From Phytophthora quininea (lineage: Eukaryota; Oomycota; Peronosporomycetes; Peronosporales; Peronosporaceae): 64,000 bases of DNA. The stretch is from assembly GCA_011947345.1 (NCBI GenBank), contig JAAVTG010000214.1:27676-91675 (forward strand). The letters are read 5' to 3'. Positions 53,691 to 64,000 of the stretch are shown one piece after another. Position 1 is the first letter of the stretch. Each line of letters starts with the position of its first letter. A model generated the notes under the pieces. The model did no database searches. It was given only the letters and a program-made list of their open reading frames with translations, and was not told the origin of the DNA. Position numbers and translations under genes: made by a program.

Positions 53691-56600
53691 CTCCCACTCG
53701 ACTCGTCAGCGACCACGATGCCCAACTTGGTCCTGAGCGCGTCGAACTGCGGCGCCGCGATTGGCTTCGTCATGATGTCCGCCAGCATGTCGAGTGTCGA
53801 AACATACTGCAACACCACTTGACCGTCCTCGACCTTCTCGCGCACAAAGTGGTAGCGGATGTCGATGTGCTTGGTGCGCTTGTGGAACTCGGGGTTCTTG
53901 GCCAACGCGATGGAGCCTTGGTTGTCCTCGTAGATCTTCACCGCTTCATCGCTTGCCATCTCGCCCAGCTCGCACAGAAACACCTTGAGCCACACCGCCT
54001 CCTGCGTTGCCTCCGACAGCGCCATGTACTCGGCCTCCGTCGACGAGAGCGCCACCGTGCGCTGCTTCTTGCTCCGCCAGCTGATGCATCCGCCGTTCAT
54101 CATGAACGCGTAGCCGCTCGTACTCCGTCGAGACTCGATGTCGCCGGCCCAGTCTGCATCCGAGTAGCCTTGCAGTCCGTCACCGCTGCTCGCTTGAAAC
54201 ACGAGGCCGTGCGTCTTCGTGCCTCGGATGTAGCGGAAGACCCTCTTGAGCGCCTGCCAGTGTGTCGGACAGGGGTCCGCTGCGAACTGGCTCAGCACTC
54301 CCACTGCCGCTGCGAGGTCCGGACGAGTACCAACCATGAGGTACATGAGGCAGCCCACGGCGTTCCGGTACGGAACATTCGCCATGGTCTCGCCGTGCTT
54401 GCAACCTCCTTCGCACATGGCCTTGGTCAGCTTCAGACCCGGATCCTGCGGCGTCTTCACAGGGTTGCTCTCATCCATCTTGAACTTCTCGAGGATGTCC
54501 TTCGCGAACTTGGTCTGCCGCACTGACACCTTCCCAGTCGCCACATCTTGCTCGATCTCCATACCGAGGAAGTACTTGAGCTGGCCCATGTCAGTCATCT
54601 CGAAGCGGTCACTCAGCGCCTGCTTCGTGTCCTTCAGCATCCAGTCGCTGCTGCTCGCGAGGACCAGATCGTCCACGTACAGCGCCACGAACATCATGTC
54701 GTGACCGTCCCGCTTCAGGTAGATGCAGTGGTCGGACTCGCACTTCTTGAACCCGAGCTTCAGCATGAACTCGTCGATCGTCTTGTTCCACATCCGCGGC
54801 GACTGCTTCAGGCCGTACAGCGAACGCTTGAGCCTGCACACGTAGTCGGGTCGATCTCCGTCCACGTATCCGTCCGGCTGCGCCATGTAGATGTCCTCGT
54901 CCAGCAAGCCGTTGAGGAACGCGGTCTTCACATCCATCTGATGCACCGTGAGCTTGTACTTGGCCGCCAGACTGAGCAGCACACGGATCGACGTGAACTT
55001 GGCCACCGGCGCGAACGTCTCGTCGTAGTCGATGCCGTACTTCTGCGAGAATCCCTTCGCCACCAGTCGCGCCTTGAACCGCTCGATCTCTCCAGACTGG
55101 TTCTCCTTCACGCGGAACACCCATCTGCAGCCGATCGCCTTGCGTCCCTTCGGCAATGGCACCAGGATCCACGTCTCGTTCTTGCGGAGCGACTCCACCT
55201 CCGAGTCGCACGCTTCCTTCCACTTGTCTGCGTCGCTGGATTCCATCGCCGACTTGAACGTCGTCGGCATCTCTCCCACTGAATCCACGACGTACGCAGC
55301 CTCGAAGTCTTCCTTCGCTTGAGCTGCGGCAGACATCTCGTCCAGCGGCTGCTGTCGACGCGGCACCGCATACCGCTTGGCGCTCGGGATCTCCACTGCT
55401 TCCTCGAGCGACTGTGTGCGCGGGTGTCGCTTGCTGCCGGGCTCAAAGTCTTGATTCCGCGCAGCTTCTTCTTCGTTCTCATCCGATCCGGACCGAGCCC
55501 CTCATCCGTGGTGTCTTCGTCATCATCTGTCGGAAGACCCACCACCATCTCCTTCGAAGCGTAGTCGCGTCTCCCACCGTCGAAGACGTCTTCCATGAAC
55601 TGCGCGTCGCGGCTCACCAACACGCGACCACTCTCGATCTCCTCGAACCGATACGCCTTCTCGTGCTCCGAGTACCCGAGGAAACGACAGCGCACCGACC
55701 GAGCGTCGAACTTCGATCGCTTCTCCTTCGGCACGTGCACGTACGCGTGGCACCCGAACACCTTGAGGTTCGCCAGCAAAGGCTTCTTGCCGGTCCAAAC
55801 GTGGTGCGGCGACTTGTCGTGGCTGATGGCGCGCGTCGGACACCGGTTGCGGAGGAACGTGGCCGTCATCACCGCTTCTCCCCAGTATTCCTTCGACAAC
55901 CCGGCGTGTTCCAGCATGCAACGCGCACACTCCACCAGCGTCCGGTTCATCCGCTCCGCCACTCCGTTCAGCTGAGGCGTGTACGGCGGCGTGAACTTCT
56001 GCTCGATGCCGCGATCCGCACACAACTTGGCCATCGTACCCGAAGTGTACTCGCCGCCGTTGTCACTCCGGAGCGTCTTCACTCGCTTGCCGGTCTGCGT
56101 CTCAGCCAACGCGACGAACGCAGCGAACTTGGCAGCCACCTCCGACTTGTTCCGAAGCAGGTACACCACACAGAAGTGCGACTTGTCATCGATGAACGTG
56201 ACGAAGTAGCGCTTGCCTCCGAACGTCGCCGTCTGCATCGGACCCACACATCGCTGTGGACCACTTCCAGCACTTGCTTCGCACGGTTCGGCGACGACTT
56301 CATGAAGCTCACTCGCGTTTGCTTGCCGAGTGCGCATCCGTCGCACACCTCCCACTGCTTCACCGACGTCATGGGGATGCCAGTGCCGTAGCCCTTCTTC
56401 ACGATGGCGTCGAGACCGCCATGGCCGATGTGACCAAGTCGAAGGTGCCAGAGGTACGACGTGGTGTCCCCTTGGCGATCCTTCGAGCTTGCCGCATTGG
56501 CCTCGTCAGCAGGCGTCCTCGGTGTCATGCAGAGTTTGAACAGTCCCTTTCCCTCACGAGCGCCGAGCTTCCACTTGACACCCTTCGTTTCCGCGAAGCA

Positions 56601-57710
56601 CCCGTCGCTCTCGAAGGTCACTGGCCCAACGTCCTTGGTGAAGCGGCCGACTGAGAACAGGTTGCGCGATAGCTTCGGGATGTGCCACACACCCGTGAGC
56701 ACACCCTTCTTCATGCCGCGCGGAGTCTTCATCGACATCACGATGTCGCCGCTTCCCACTGCCTGCACCACACCGTCGTCCGCCAGATGCACGTCCACCG
56801 GAGAGATCTTCTTGTAGTTCTTCATGTACTCCTTCGAGTACGTCATGTGCTGCGTCGCACCCGAGTCGACCAGCCACATGCCACTCGGCTTGGAGGCACC
56901 CGCGTCGCCACCAACCGAGAAGAGGAAGTCGCCAGAGTCGTCTTCACACTGCGCGACGTTCGCTCGTTGCGGCCTCTGCCGCTCCCCGTTCTCGCGGATC
57001 CGCACCGGACACTTGGCGATCCAATGTCCATGCTCGCCGCAGTAATGACAGGCGCTCGTCCTCTGCGCTTGCGCCTGCCGTCCCTTGCGCTTCATGTCCT
57101 CGTGTAGGAGCCGAGACGTCACGAGCTCCCACGTCAGCGTGTCGGAACGCGATTCCAACGCCGTGATGAGGAACTGGTACGACTCGCTCAGACTGGCAAG
57201 AAGCGTGATCACCAAGTCGTCCTCGCTGACTGCAGCGCCGACCGCGTCGAGCTGCTCCGCCAGCGTCTTGAGCTTGTTGATGTGCTCCAGCACATCATCA
57301 CCTTCGTCCATCGTCGTAGTGAAGAACCGTCGACGAAGAAAGAGCTTGTTCGCCAGGCTCTTCTTCTCGAAGTGTCCTTCCAGTCTTGACCATGCATCAT
57401 GCGCGTCCTTCGCCGACCGCACCAGCGGCAGCTGCGAGTCCTCCATCGCGAGACAGACGATCGCCAGCGCCTTGCGCGACTTCTTGCGAAACATCGCTTG
57501 ATCCGCCGCGGTCTGGCACTGCTCGAGCTTCACTTCCCCACTCGTCACTTCCCACAGTTCGCGCTCCTCGAGCACCATCTGCATCTTGAACTTCCATGTG
57601 TGGAAGTTGGTTCCGTCGAACTTGTTGATGCGGGCGGTCGCGGTCAGGGCGGCGTCCATGGCGAAGGCGTAGTCGGGGTCTTGGTCAGGGAAGACGGGGC
57701 TTGGGCTCAT
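53645..57710 (-). pseudogene. Copia Gag-Pol of the single element, internally deleted
   Basis: Starts at the ATG at 57710 in the primer-binding site. Relative to the other copies it lacks 26 Gag residues (78 bp, near 57090) between the capsid region and the CCHC knuckle. The deletion lies between two CCTTGCGCTT direct repeats, which suggests slippage. One G is missing near 56245, so the frame breaks at HSDV, right at the first catalytic Asp of integrase. The integrase-RT boundary has four Gs (plus-strand C run 55498-55501), as in dimer 1. The RT-RNase H frame (53645-55396 and upstream) is open. Confidence 0.85.
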
Positions 57711-57714
57711 AACC
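57703..57714 (-). promoter_or_regulatory. Copia primer-binding site with start codon
   Basis: GGTTATGAGCCC next to the 5' LTR. The ATG at 57710 starts Gag. Confidence 0.8.
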
Positions 57715-58102
57715 AAAAGGAAGACCACTTGAGCAGTAGTTGGCAAAATGCAAAGTGATTCGATTCAGGTCCTTAGTTCGCAACCGCGTGCTACCTCTAA
57801 GCCTGCTACTGGGTATCCTTTACTGGATACACCCTACTGGATTCTCTACTGGATACACAGTTACCTTACCCAATCAGAGAACGCCACGTCGATGCCCATC
57901 CTGTACCTACAATCTTGCACCCACAATAGGTACCCACAATCCTGTACCCACAATCATGGCGTAATCACTGTGACGTAAACACCGTCCGTAATCACAGGAA
58001 TGATTGCGGTACCACACAGTGAAGGTCACGCCGACCTCACTGATGACGCGTCCACGTCACACGGTCGCTTGGCGAGGCGTCGTCACATCACTCTTGACAA
58101 CA
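57715..58102 (-). repeat. Copia LTR, 5' of single element
   Basis: 388 bp with the initiator-like motif at 57745-57758. It is followed by GACGA at 58103-58107. Confidence 0.95.
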
Positions 58103-58777
58103 GACGAATGGTCGAAGGTGATTCAATTCAAAGTGAAGAGGCACTTCGTCGAAACAACGAAGTCTGAGCAAGCGTGGAACTGGTGGCTACTAAAGACTTG
58201 TGGCGAGACTGCGACTCTTTTGATCTACGAGTATGGTGTAGCTATCACACGAGTTCATGACTTAGATGTGTTCAAAGCTGCGTGCATTATCTCCGAGCAG
58301 ACCAATCGCTCTGGTGCTACAGCTGAAGTTTCACCACGGGATATTGTTGCGAGTCTGCAAGAAGAGTGGGAATCGACATTTCGAGGTGAAGCTGTTGTGT
58401 GGCGGATGTGGGGGAACCATATCACACGCAACCTCGACAAGTCCACGTGGGAAGCAGTTATAAAGCAACCTCCACCAGAATGCATAGCCAATTTGCTACG
58501 GCCTTCGGATTCGTCATTGCAGGAGCATTTACCAAACTTGGCGCGTTCTGCAAATGTGGCTTTGGACGTCGTTCGTGGGTCTATGGCTGATTATCAGCAA
58601 CTTCGACGGGACTGGGAGGCGTTTGGGCGACGCCTGGAAGAGCACGGACGAAACTTGGAGACGCGCAGAAGCATTACTCAAGGCTTCATCCAAGATATGG
58701 CCCCTCCGTCTCCAAGTACCGTGCCTGACCCATTTGTTGAGCTGGAGAATGCTGACGATGTCGACCATGCTGACTGA
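58103..58777 (+). pseudogene. 3' piece of an unknown gene interrupted by Copia
   Basis: Open frame of about 225 codons continuing from the GACGA join. Motifs include KVIQFKVKRHFVETTKSEQ, CGETATLLIYEYG and VVWRMWGNHITRNLDKSTW. A helical, charged C-terminal segment precedes the stop at 58775. Together with the 5' piece before 53302 this would make a protein of roughly 290 residues or more. I do not recognise a catalytic domain. The last part looks like a coiled coil (QQLRRDWEAFGRRLEEHG). It could be a host gene or an accessory protein of a mobile element. The copia insertion at 53303 and the tandem duplication separate it from its 5' end. Confidence 0.5.
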
Positions 58778-58889
58778 AATGGGTGTTTGATTTCCAAGTT
58801 CTTATCTGCGTTACCTTGTCATTCCAGCTAGCATTGCGTTGAGTGGTGATGTAGCAAGACGCAGCTAGCGGTGCATGTTGAATTTTAGT
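58778..58889. other. Short spacer with no feature
   Basis: Nothing recognisable. It separates the unknown gene from the 3' end of the mariner-type transposase on the opposite strand. Confidence 0.4.
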
Positions 58890-59945
58890 TCAAGGTTGAG
58901 CAGAAATTGGTGTGAGATCCAAGATGTCTTGATTGCATTCACCGACAGAAAGCAATCTTGTTGGATCAAAGAAGCCCTGGATTCGCCAGCCACAGTGCTC
59001 AAACATTGCCCATGTTGAAGTCTTCGAAACGACGAAATGTCCGAACCACGAAAGGCAACAAGTCCCGATTGCTTGATTCAACGTAGTGACGCTGGAACGA
59101 GCGCTTCATGTACCCAAATGAAAATTCAATGGGATTGAAGAACGGGCAGTAGGCAGGGAGGAAGATAACCACAACACCTACGCTCCGAAGATAGTGGACA
59201 ATTTCTGGGTGGCGATGAATGGCAGCACCGTCAAGAATCCAAACAGAATTAGGTCCCGGGTATTGACGAACTTGGCCGTTTAAAGAGTTCACAAACGTTT
59301 GACAGCACTCTGTGAACTCCACACGATCAAATGTTCCATCGGTGTTGAAGTAGTCGATGACTCCATTGACTCCAATGAAAGCAAGCACTGAAACCCGTGG
59401 CTTTCGCTCGAAATCTCCCCGAATAGCGAGTTTCTTACCCTTGAGAGCGTATCCGCGCTTACGTATCATGCCCTGTTGTCAAAGGAGACCTCGTCCAGAA
59501 AGACTAAATTCTGGTGGCTCCAGTCTAGCTGACTGAGCTCTTCAGTAAAGCGAAAGATGTCTTGCTCCTTGATATGCTTGGCACGACGCCCCAGCACATT
59601 CCAGGTCAACCCGCTCTCGTGAATGATGCGCCAGACGGAAGATTTCGATATCTCAACCGGTGCACGCGCGTGAAGGCATCTTGGGCTTCGTCTAGATACG
59701 CGAGGGGTGTTTCTCGTAGTAAACCAACCATTTGCGTTGGTCAGCGGAAAATGTTTGTTTAGGTGCGTTCTTCGCGCGCTGGAAGACTCCCGTTTCCTCG
59801 TAAGTCTTTATCCAGTTGCTTAGAGTGCACACAGATTTGCTGAAGATGTGCGCGAGGTGCTGTTTGGTGTAGCCAAGCTTGTAGTACGCGTACAGTGATA
59901 CACTGTGTTGGTGAGCGCATGCTGCTGCGTTGCCGCTTCCTCCAT
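58890..59945 (-). pseudogene. Tc1/mariner-type (DDE_3) transposase, frameshifted
   Basis: From the ATG at 59945 the minus strand reads, across frames, a helix-turn-helix segment (GYTKQHLAHIFSKSVCTLSN), then ISKSSVWRIIHESGLTWNVL and FLDEVSFDN (first catalytic Asp region). A 156-residue frame at 58999-59469 follows with VWILDGAAIHRH (second Asp) and FLPAYCPFFNPIEFSFG (Glu). The C-terminus continues to GWRIQGFFDP at about 58970. The full DDE triad is visible. Frame breaks at about 59690 (C4), 59468 (G3) and 59003 (T3) each need one more base of the run. Apart from these the gene looks nearly complete. It is a different family from the Tc1 remnants in the array. Confidence 0.8.
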
Positions 59946-60495
59946 GGTCACTTCAACTTCCTGACCATCACTCTTGCCAGCGAATATTAGCCAATAGTGT
60001 TGCTACGTCGGTTGATCGACGATTTTGTTGAGACATGCAAATCGCACTATTTCGGCAAGTTTGGACGGAATTGACAATATGTACTTTGTAGATGTCTGCA
60101 AGACATAAGAGACTGCGTCAAACAAAACCTTACCAATCAACCAAGGTACGAATCGCGATTGAGCACACCATTGTAAAGCGGAGCGTCTCCTCTTTCATTG
60201 AGTCCCCAAGCGAAGAAATCTATTAAGCCGTTTTCGAGAAATCGGTCGACGGAAAAAATATTTCGGCTACGAGGCGCAAAGTCGATTTTTTTATTGGCGA
60301 ATTAGGGGTAAAATCGTTCAAGGAATCGCATGATGGTCTCCATTTTAGATAAATCGAACTATAGTAGCTCCAAATTGTCCTTTAAACGATGTAGCCAAGT
60401 GTAACGCTTGATATTTTTACAAATTTCGAAATCATATACAGCGCATAGGTAAGTATCATTTCAATTTACCAGTAACATCTGCAACTAAATCTCAA
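59946..60495. other. Non-coding spacer
   Basis: No gene supported. At 60081-60108 the sequence (reverse strand) matches the array fragment at 23367-23394 over about 28 nt with one mismatch, a possible terminal-repeat relic. The rest becomes AT-rich towards 60480. Confidence 0.4.
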
Positions 60496-62453
60496 CTACT
60501 TCTTGCGCGGTGTCTTGCGCTTCTTCGCTGGAGCTCCGCCAGTGTCCTTCTTCACCTCCTCTCGTCCGCGACGATCATAATTTGCCTTCACAGCTTTTGC
60601 CATAGCTGCACGGTGCGCCAGATGCGCCTGCTTCGCAGCTATTGCGTCTACTCCTTCCTGCTCGGTAAGTTAAGCGTAGAGAGGATCGCTTCGAAATCCC
60701 TCCGGCACGTACGGACAGATATTATTATAAATGCTCTCCCGCTTTTCCACATTTGGCGGCGGCGCTGGGAGTACTTCCACGTGTTCGGTCATCATTGTCG
60801 TCACCTTCGCCTTTGTCGTGAGACGGTCGTCAATCTTACGGCGCAGGTTCTTGATCACCGGTTCATCGTCAGGACCCTTTTGGCAGGAGACACCACCCGG
60901 GCTGGACTCATCCATCGAAAAATCTGGAACTGCTGAATCCTCCAAACGCTTGTACAGCTCCGTCAGCACTTCTTTGTAGGTTTTAAATTGCTCGCTTCCA
61001 CGGGGAATGTGGACGGTGACCGAGTTCACGGCTGCTTCTTTCACTATATCCACTACATGCGCCACAGTGTAGCACTCGCCAGAAGCAAAATGCTTGCGAA
61101 TGTGACCGAATCCGCGGTCGCAGGAATTTTTGTGTGGCCTTTCACAAAAAACTTGTAGTCAACATGCTTCAACATCCCCATGTCAACCTGCGCCAGCAAG
61201 AACTTGATTACGTAGTTGTTTTTGTTTTGACCTGAACAGTTGTCCGCGTAAATAGTCAAGCGTGTCTTGCCCTCATCCAAGATCTTGGTCCGCAGAAAAT
61301 GCTCCAGCATCGAGTTGATCTGATCACTGCCTTTGTGTCTTCCCAGTGCCTCCGATTTGTCAGCAGTAGCACCGCTTCGCGTGTTGGCCTGGTAGATCGA
61401 GCAGACGTCGCACACATTGCTCCTCGGCGACCGAATGCGAACCGTCGGGCAGTGAAGGGTCAGCAGCTTTCTCAGCGTCGAACGGGCCGGCTCGCGCACC
61501 TGGAGGCGGATCTGCTCTACATAGGTGTGCATCTCGTCGTAGATCACGTCCCACGTGAAGTGTGCAGGCACCAGCGTATACATCTCACTGCTGTAGTACC
61601 TCTTCACAACACCTTTCTTGGTCTTCTGCATTCGCACAGGCACCACCTCGCCCACTTCTTCCGCGAACTCCTTGAACCACTTGACCAGCCACACCAAATC
61701 CACTGCGGCTGCATTCTTGTTCAACTTGTTGCCATGGGCCTTGGCCCCGATATTTCCATCACGAATGTGCTTTTATAACGCTGCACAGAAGCGGAGTTAT
61801 TCCATAGCAGCGAGCAAACGTAGGTCGGCAAACCTTGCAAACAAACGGAAGGTAGTAGTTGAACTTGGCGCGGAGTCCATAACTACGTGCTCGACCGACA
61901 GGAATCTGCATTAATGTCCCCAGCAGTGTGCTCAGGCTAATTGTCTTTTCGTCTCTGCTCATCGTGGACAGGGAACACACGAACGACTCCAGCTCCTTCG
62001 CCTTGCCCTCAACGCAGCGGTTTTTGCACTCGTCGGCCTGAATAATCGAGCTAACTTCCTGCTGCAGATCGTGGTTCATCAGATAGATACTAATGTCCTC
62101 ATCCCCACCTGCACCGTTGTCAGTCTCGGCGCTCTCTGCTGTAAGAGGCTCTTCGTCCTCGCTAGACGCTTGAGAATCGGGGGTGAAGTCCTCGTCCCCC
62201 TATCGTCCAACTCATCACTGTCACCGACTTCACTGCTGGCGCCGTCAGCTTCGTGATCGTCTTCGTGATCGTCCTCCTCACTCACCGCCGTGTACGTAGC
62301 CGCACTATCCGCCTTGTCAGGTCCACTGGCGTCAGGCTTGTGAGGGCGATGGTCGTAGCTCTGGTCGAGACGCGTCAATTCACTGCTTTCCCCGTCAATG
62401 GCAGCCGCTCCAGACGTGTAAGCTGGAAGTTCTTCCATGGTTGCTGCTGGCAA
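60496..62453 (-). pseudogene. DUF7869-like protein gene with homopolymer frameshifts
   Basis: Reads from the ATG at 62453: an acidic N-terminal region, a Cys-containing segment (ADECKNRCVEGKAKELESF), a core with LNKNAAAVDLVWLVKWF, a CDVCSIYQ zinc-like pair and IYADNCSGQNKNNYVIKFLL. Then come GHTK and, after a shift, the segment to 60670 and a basic tail (APAKKRKTPRKK) ending at 60496. The ADNCSGQNKNN and GHTK motifs are typical of DUF7869 proteins of unknown role, many of which appear repetitive. Breaks: a C5 run at 62199-62203, around 61770, an A5 run near 61118, and an in-frame TAA at about 60676. At two of these, one extra homopolymer base restores the frame. Probably a transposon-derived or multi-copy gene, localised to the nucleus if the tail is a localisation signal. 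Confidence 0.65.
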
Positions 62454-64000
62454 AACACTTCGATCGAATTTTTGAAAATGGAAAATGGCCTCTAGCTGGG
62501 TAATTCACTTGCGTACCATTTTCGGTCGGTCAACTTCAAAGGCGTTTATCTCGAAAACTCTAAATGGTTGATTAGTATCGTTTGGTGCCCCGCAGTCTCA
62601 TATCTAACCAGCGAGCTGGAATTCATAATAGACAAAAGGTATAAGCAAAAACGCGGTGGCCGTAATATTGTGTCCAGGAATGTAAGTTCTTGACATTGTT
62701 TTCATTTATAAAGAAAAGGAACTGCTTTAATCTTGAGCTTTTTTGCGTCTATGGGAGTGCTTAAAGGTGACCTCTGTATCTTGCAGCTTCCGAAGCTTCT
62801 TCCGTTTGTCGTTCTGAAACCCCCACCGCTATGAAAAGCAAAAGTGATAAATTCCAGCATTTTCACGAGCTATAAACTGCAGTCGCAAAGTTTTGACTTG
62901 GCGCTAATAGCTTTTCTCTTTTATTTACGCTGATATGGAGAGCGTTGATCTAACCTGTCTAGCTAGGAGGTCTCGTCCTTATGCTTCTTGCTTTAATTTT
63001 TTTTGCTGAGCGCAGATGAAGCGTTGCCTGCAGGCTGCAAAAAAATACTGTCCCTGGCTCTTTATGTTAGCTTAACCATTGATTCATGTTTCGCGAAGTT
63101 TAATCTATAGACCTGTATTTTCAACAAAATAGTTAAAATGTTTTAATTAGGATAAACATATAATTTTCATACGGCTTGAACTAAATGTATTATTTACAAA
63201 TTAGATATTATAGTTTTAGAAGCGATGTTACGAACCTAAAACTGAGCTATTTTAAATGTTTGTATCCTTTTCACTGAACAAAATACTGTTCCAAAGATAA
63301 CATTCCTCTGAACTATATTCGTATTGATAGCAGGTAACAGTATGAGAAAAGTGGTGGCTATTTTGTCAGTTGAGTATAAAATTAATATATAATAAGGGGG
63401 GTTGAATTGGCGTTTCAGCGGTGATTTTCATAGCTCGACGGTGGTCATATTTTTATAGTAACTGGCCATTTTATTTTGCGAAATGGCTTACCTATAGGGC
63501 TAAACCATATAAAAATGTTCGGCCATTTCGATCGTCCGACGAGTCATTTCGCGCTCAGTCTCGAATTTTTGGCCGTAGCACGCAGCAGTCGCAGATATCG
63601 CTCCTCCCACCCTCCCTGGTTGGTGACACACCTCCTCTTGCTCTCTACAGGCTCGAGCAACTAACTGCATGCACACTTGTCGCTACAGACACTGTGAATC
63701 GTTGCTGGAACCACCACAAGGCTCGCACAACACCAGTTGCGACGAGGGCTGCGAAATCTAGGCTCTAGTAATGAGATCATAAATTCGTGTGCTCTTCGAC
63801 TTCAAGCACATCTTCTGTGTTGAAGTCGCAGAGTGATGGTCAACCGCAAAATGTCAACTCACTGAATTCTGATATTTGTTTTCGCTGCAGGTCATTTCGC
63901 CGGCGCATGAGTGGTGATATTTTTGTACCATTTCTCAATCTTGACTCCCCCTATTGGGTTTGCTTCTGTAGCGCGTTAAATGTTTTGCCCTCCTTGATCC
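62454..64000. other. AT-rich region without a supported gene
   Basis: Mostly AT-rich from 62870 to 63400. A 115-codon frame at 63421-63768 has no recognisable motif and I do not call it. A hairpin at 63798-63827 pairs GACTTCAAGCACA with TGTGTTGAAGTC (one bulged G, 5-nt loop). No RNA gene identified. Confidence 0.5.
62590..62685 (+). repeat. Dispersed repeat related to the array fragment at 23284
   Basis: About 95 bp aligns with the reverse complement of 23284-23378 and its three array copies, roughly 80 percent identical by eye. Shared blocks include GAGCTG, AAAAGGTAT and CGTAATATTGTGT. It is divergent, so much older than the array duplication. Confidence 0.6.

Larger units (their letters stand above)
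53303..58102 (-). mobile_element. Single Copia retrotransposon with matched target duplication
   Basis: LTRs at 53303-53690 and 57715-58102 (388 bp each) flank one body. GACGA lies on both sides (53298-53302, 58103-58107). The reading frame of the unknown gene rejoins across it. The body has a 78-bp in-frame deletion in gag and a one-base deletion in integrase. The left LTR has a private A (CACAAAGTG) near 53605 and the right LTR a private C near 57724. Confidence 0.95.

Noticed and set aside
63421..63768. 115-codon plus-strand frame near the right end as a gene
   Set aside because: No motif or homology recognised, AT-rich start, and length within chance for this region.

Overview
The window looks like a repeat-rich, gene-poor region of an oomycete nuclear genome, most likely Phytophthora or a close relative. 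Three things suggest this. The Copia LTRs carry a sequence close to the oomycete initiator consensus (GCTCATTYYNCAWTTT). The gag, hAT, Tc1/mariner and DUF7869-like proteins are of types I associate with oomycete genomes. There is no sign of bacterial operon structure. No rRNA, tRNA, CRISPR array or conserved housekeeping gene is visible. Almost everything is transposon or transposon-derived.

Layout. (1) 1-1356: 3' part of an unrecognised plus-strand gene with an acidic tail, broken by frameshifts. (2) 1661-9140, minus strand: a large Ty3/Gypsy-type element (gag with three zinc knuckles, an acidic linker, protease-RT-RNase H, integrase with a chromodomain-like tail). It lies head to head with (3) a truncated gag of a second Gypsy family at 9144-10290. 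(4) 11280-12073: 5' half of a hAT transposase gene. (5) 12074-21443: a Copia dimer (LTR-body-LTR-body-LTR) inserted in that hAT gene with one 5-bp target duplication, AGAAG. (6) 21444-53302: four tandem copies of a 5.7-kb unit. Each copy holds the 3' half of the hAT gene, a decayed Tc1/mariner element that itself contains a Harbinger-like insertion, a GC-rich open region and the 5' piece of an unknown gene. The copies are separated by lone Copia LTRs. Copy 1 alone also carries a second Copia dimer (25874-35292, opposite strand, target duplication GTCTT). (7) 53303-58102: a single Copia with target duplication GACGA. (8) 58103-58777: the 3' piece of the unknown gene. (9) 58890-59945: a second Tc1/mariner-type transposase. 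(10) 60496-62453: a DUF7869-like gene. (11) 62454-64000: AT-rich sequence with no gene I can support.

How it fits together. The flanks of the LTRs give the history. The leftmost LTR has AGAAG on its left, the rightmost has GACGA on its right, and each lone LTR between has GACG(A) on the left and AGAAG on the right. That is what unequal crossing-over between two same-orientation Copia insertions about 5.3 kb apart would leave. The interval between them was amplified to four copies, with a hybrid LTR at each junction. The second dimer entered copy 1 later, because the other three copies keep an empty site.

The Copia family is unusually compact. Its start codon lies inside the tRNA primer-binding site and its stop codon lies inside the 3' LTR. 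Many frameshifts in the window are one-base losses in short homopolymers, so part of the apparent decay may be sequencing or assembly error.
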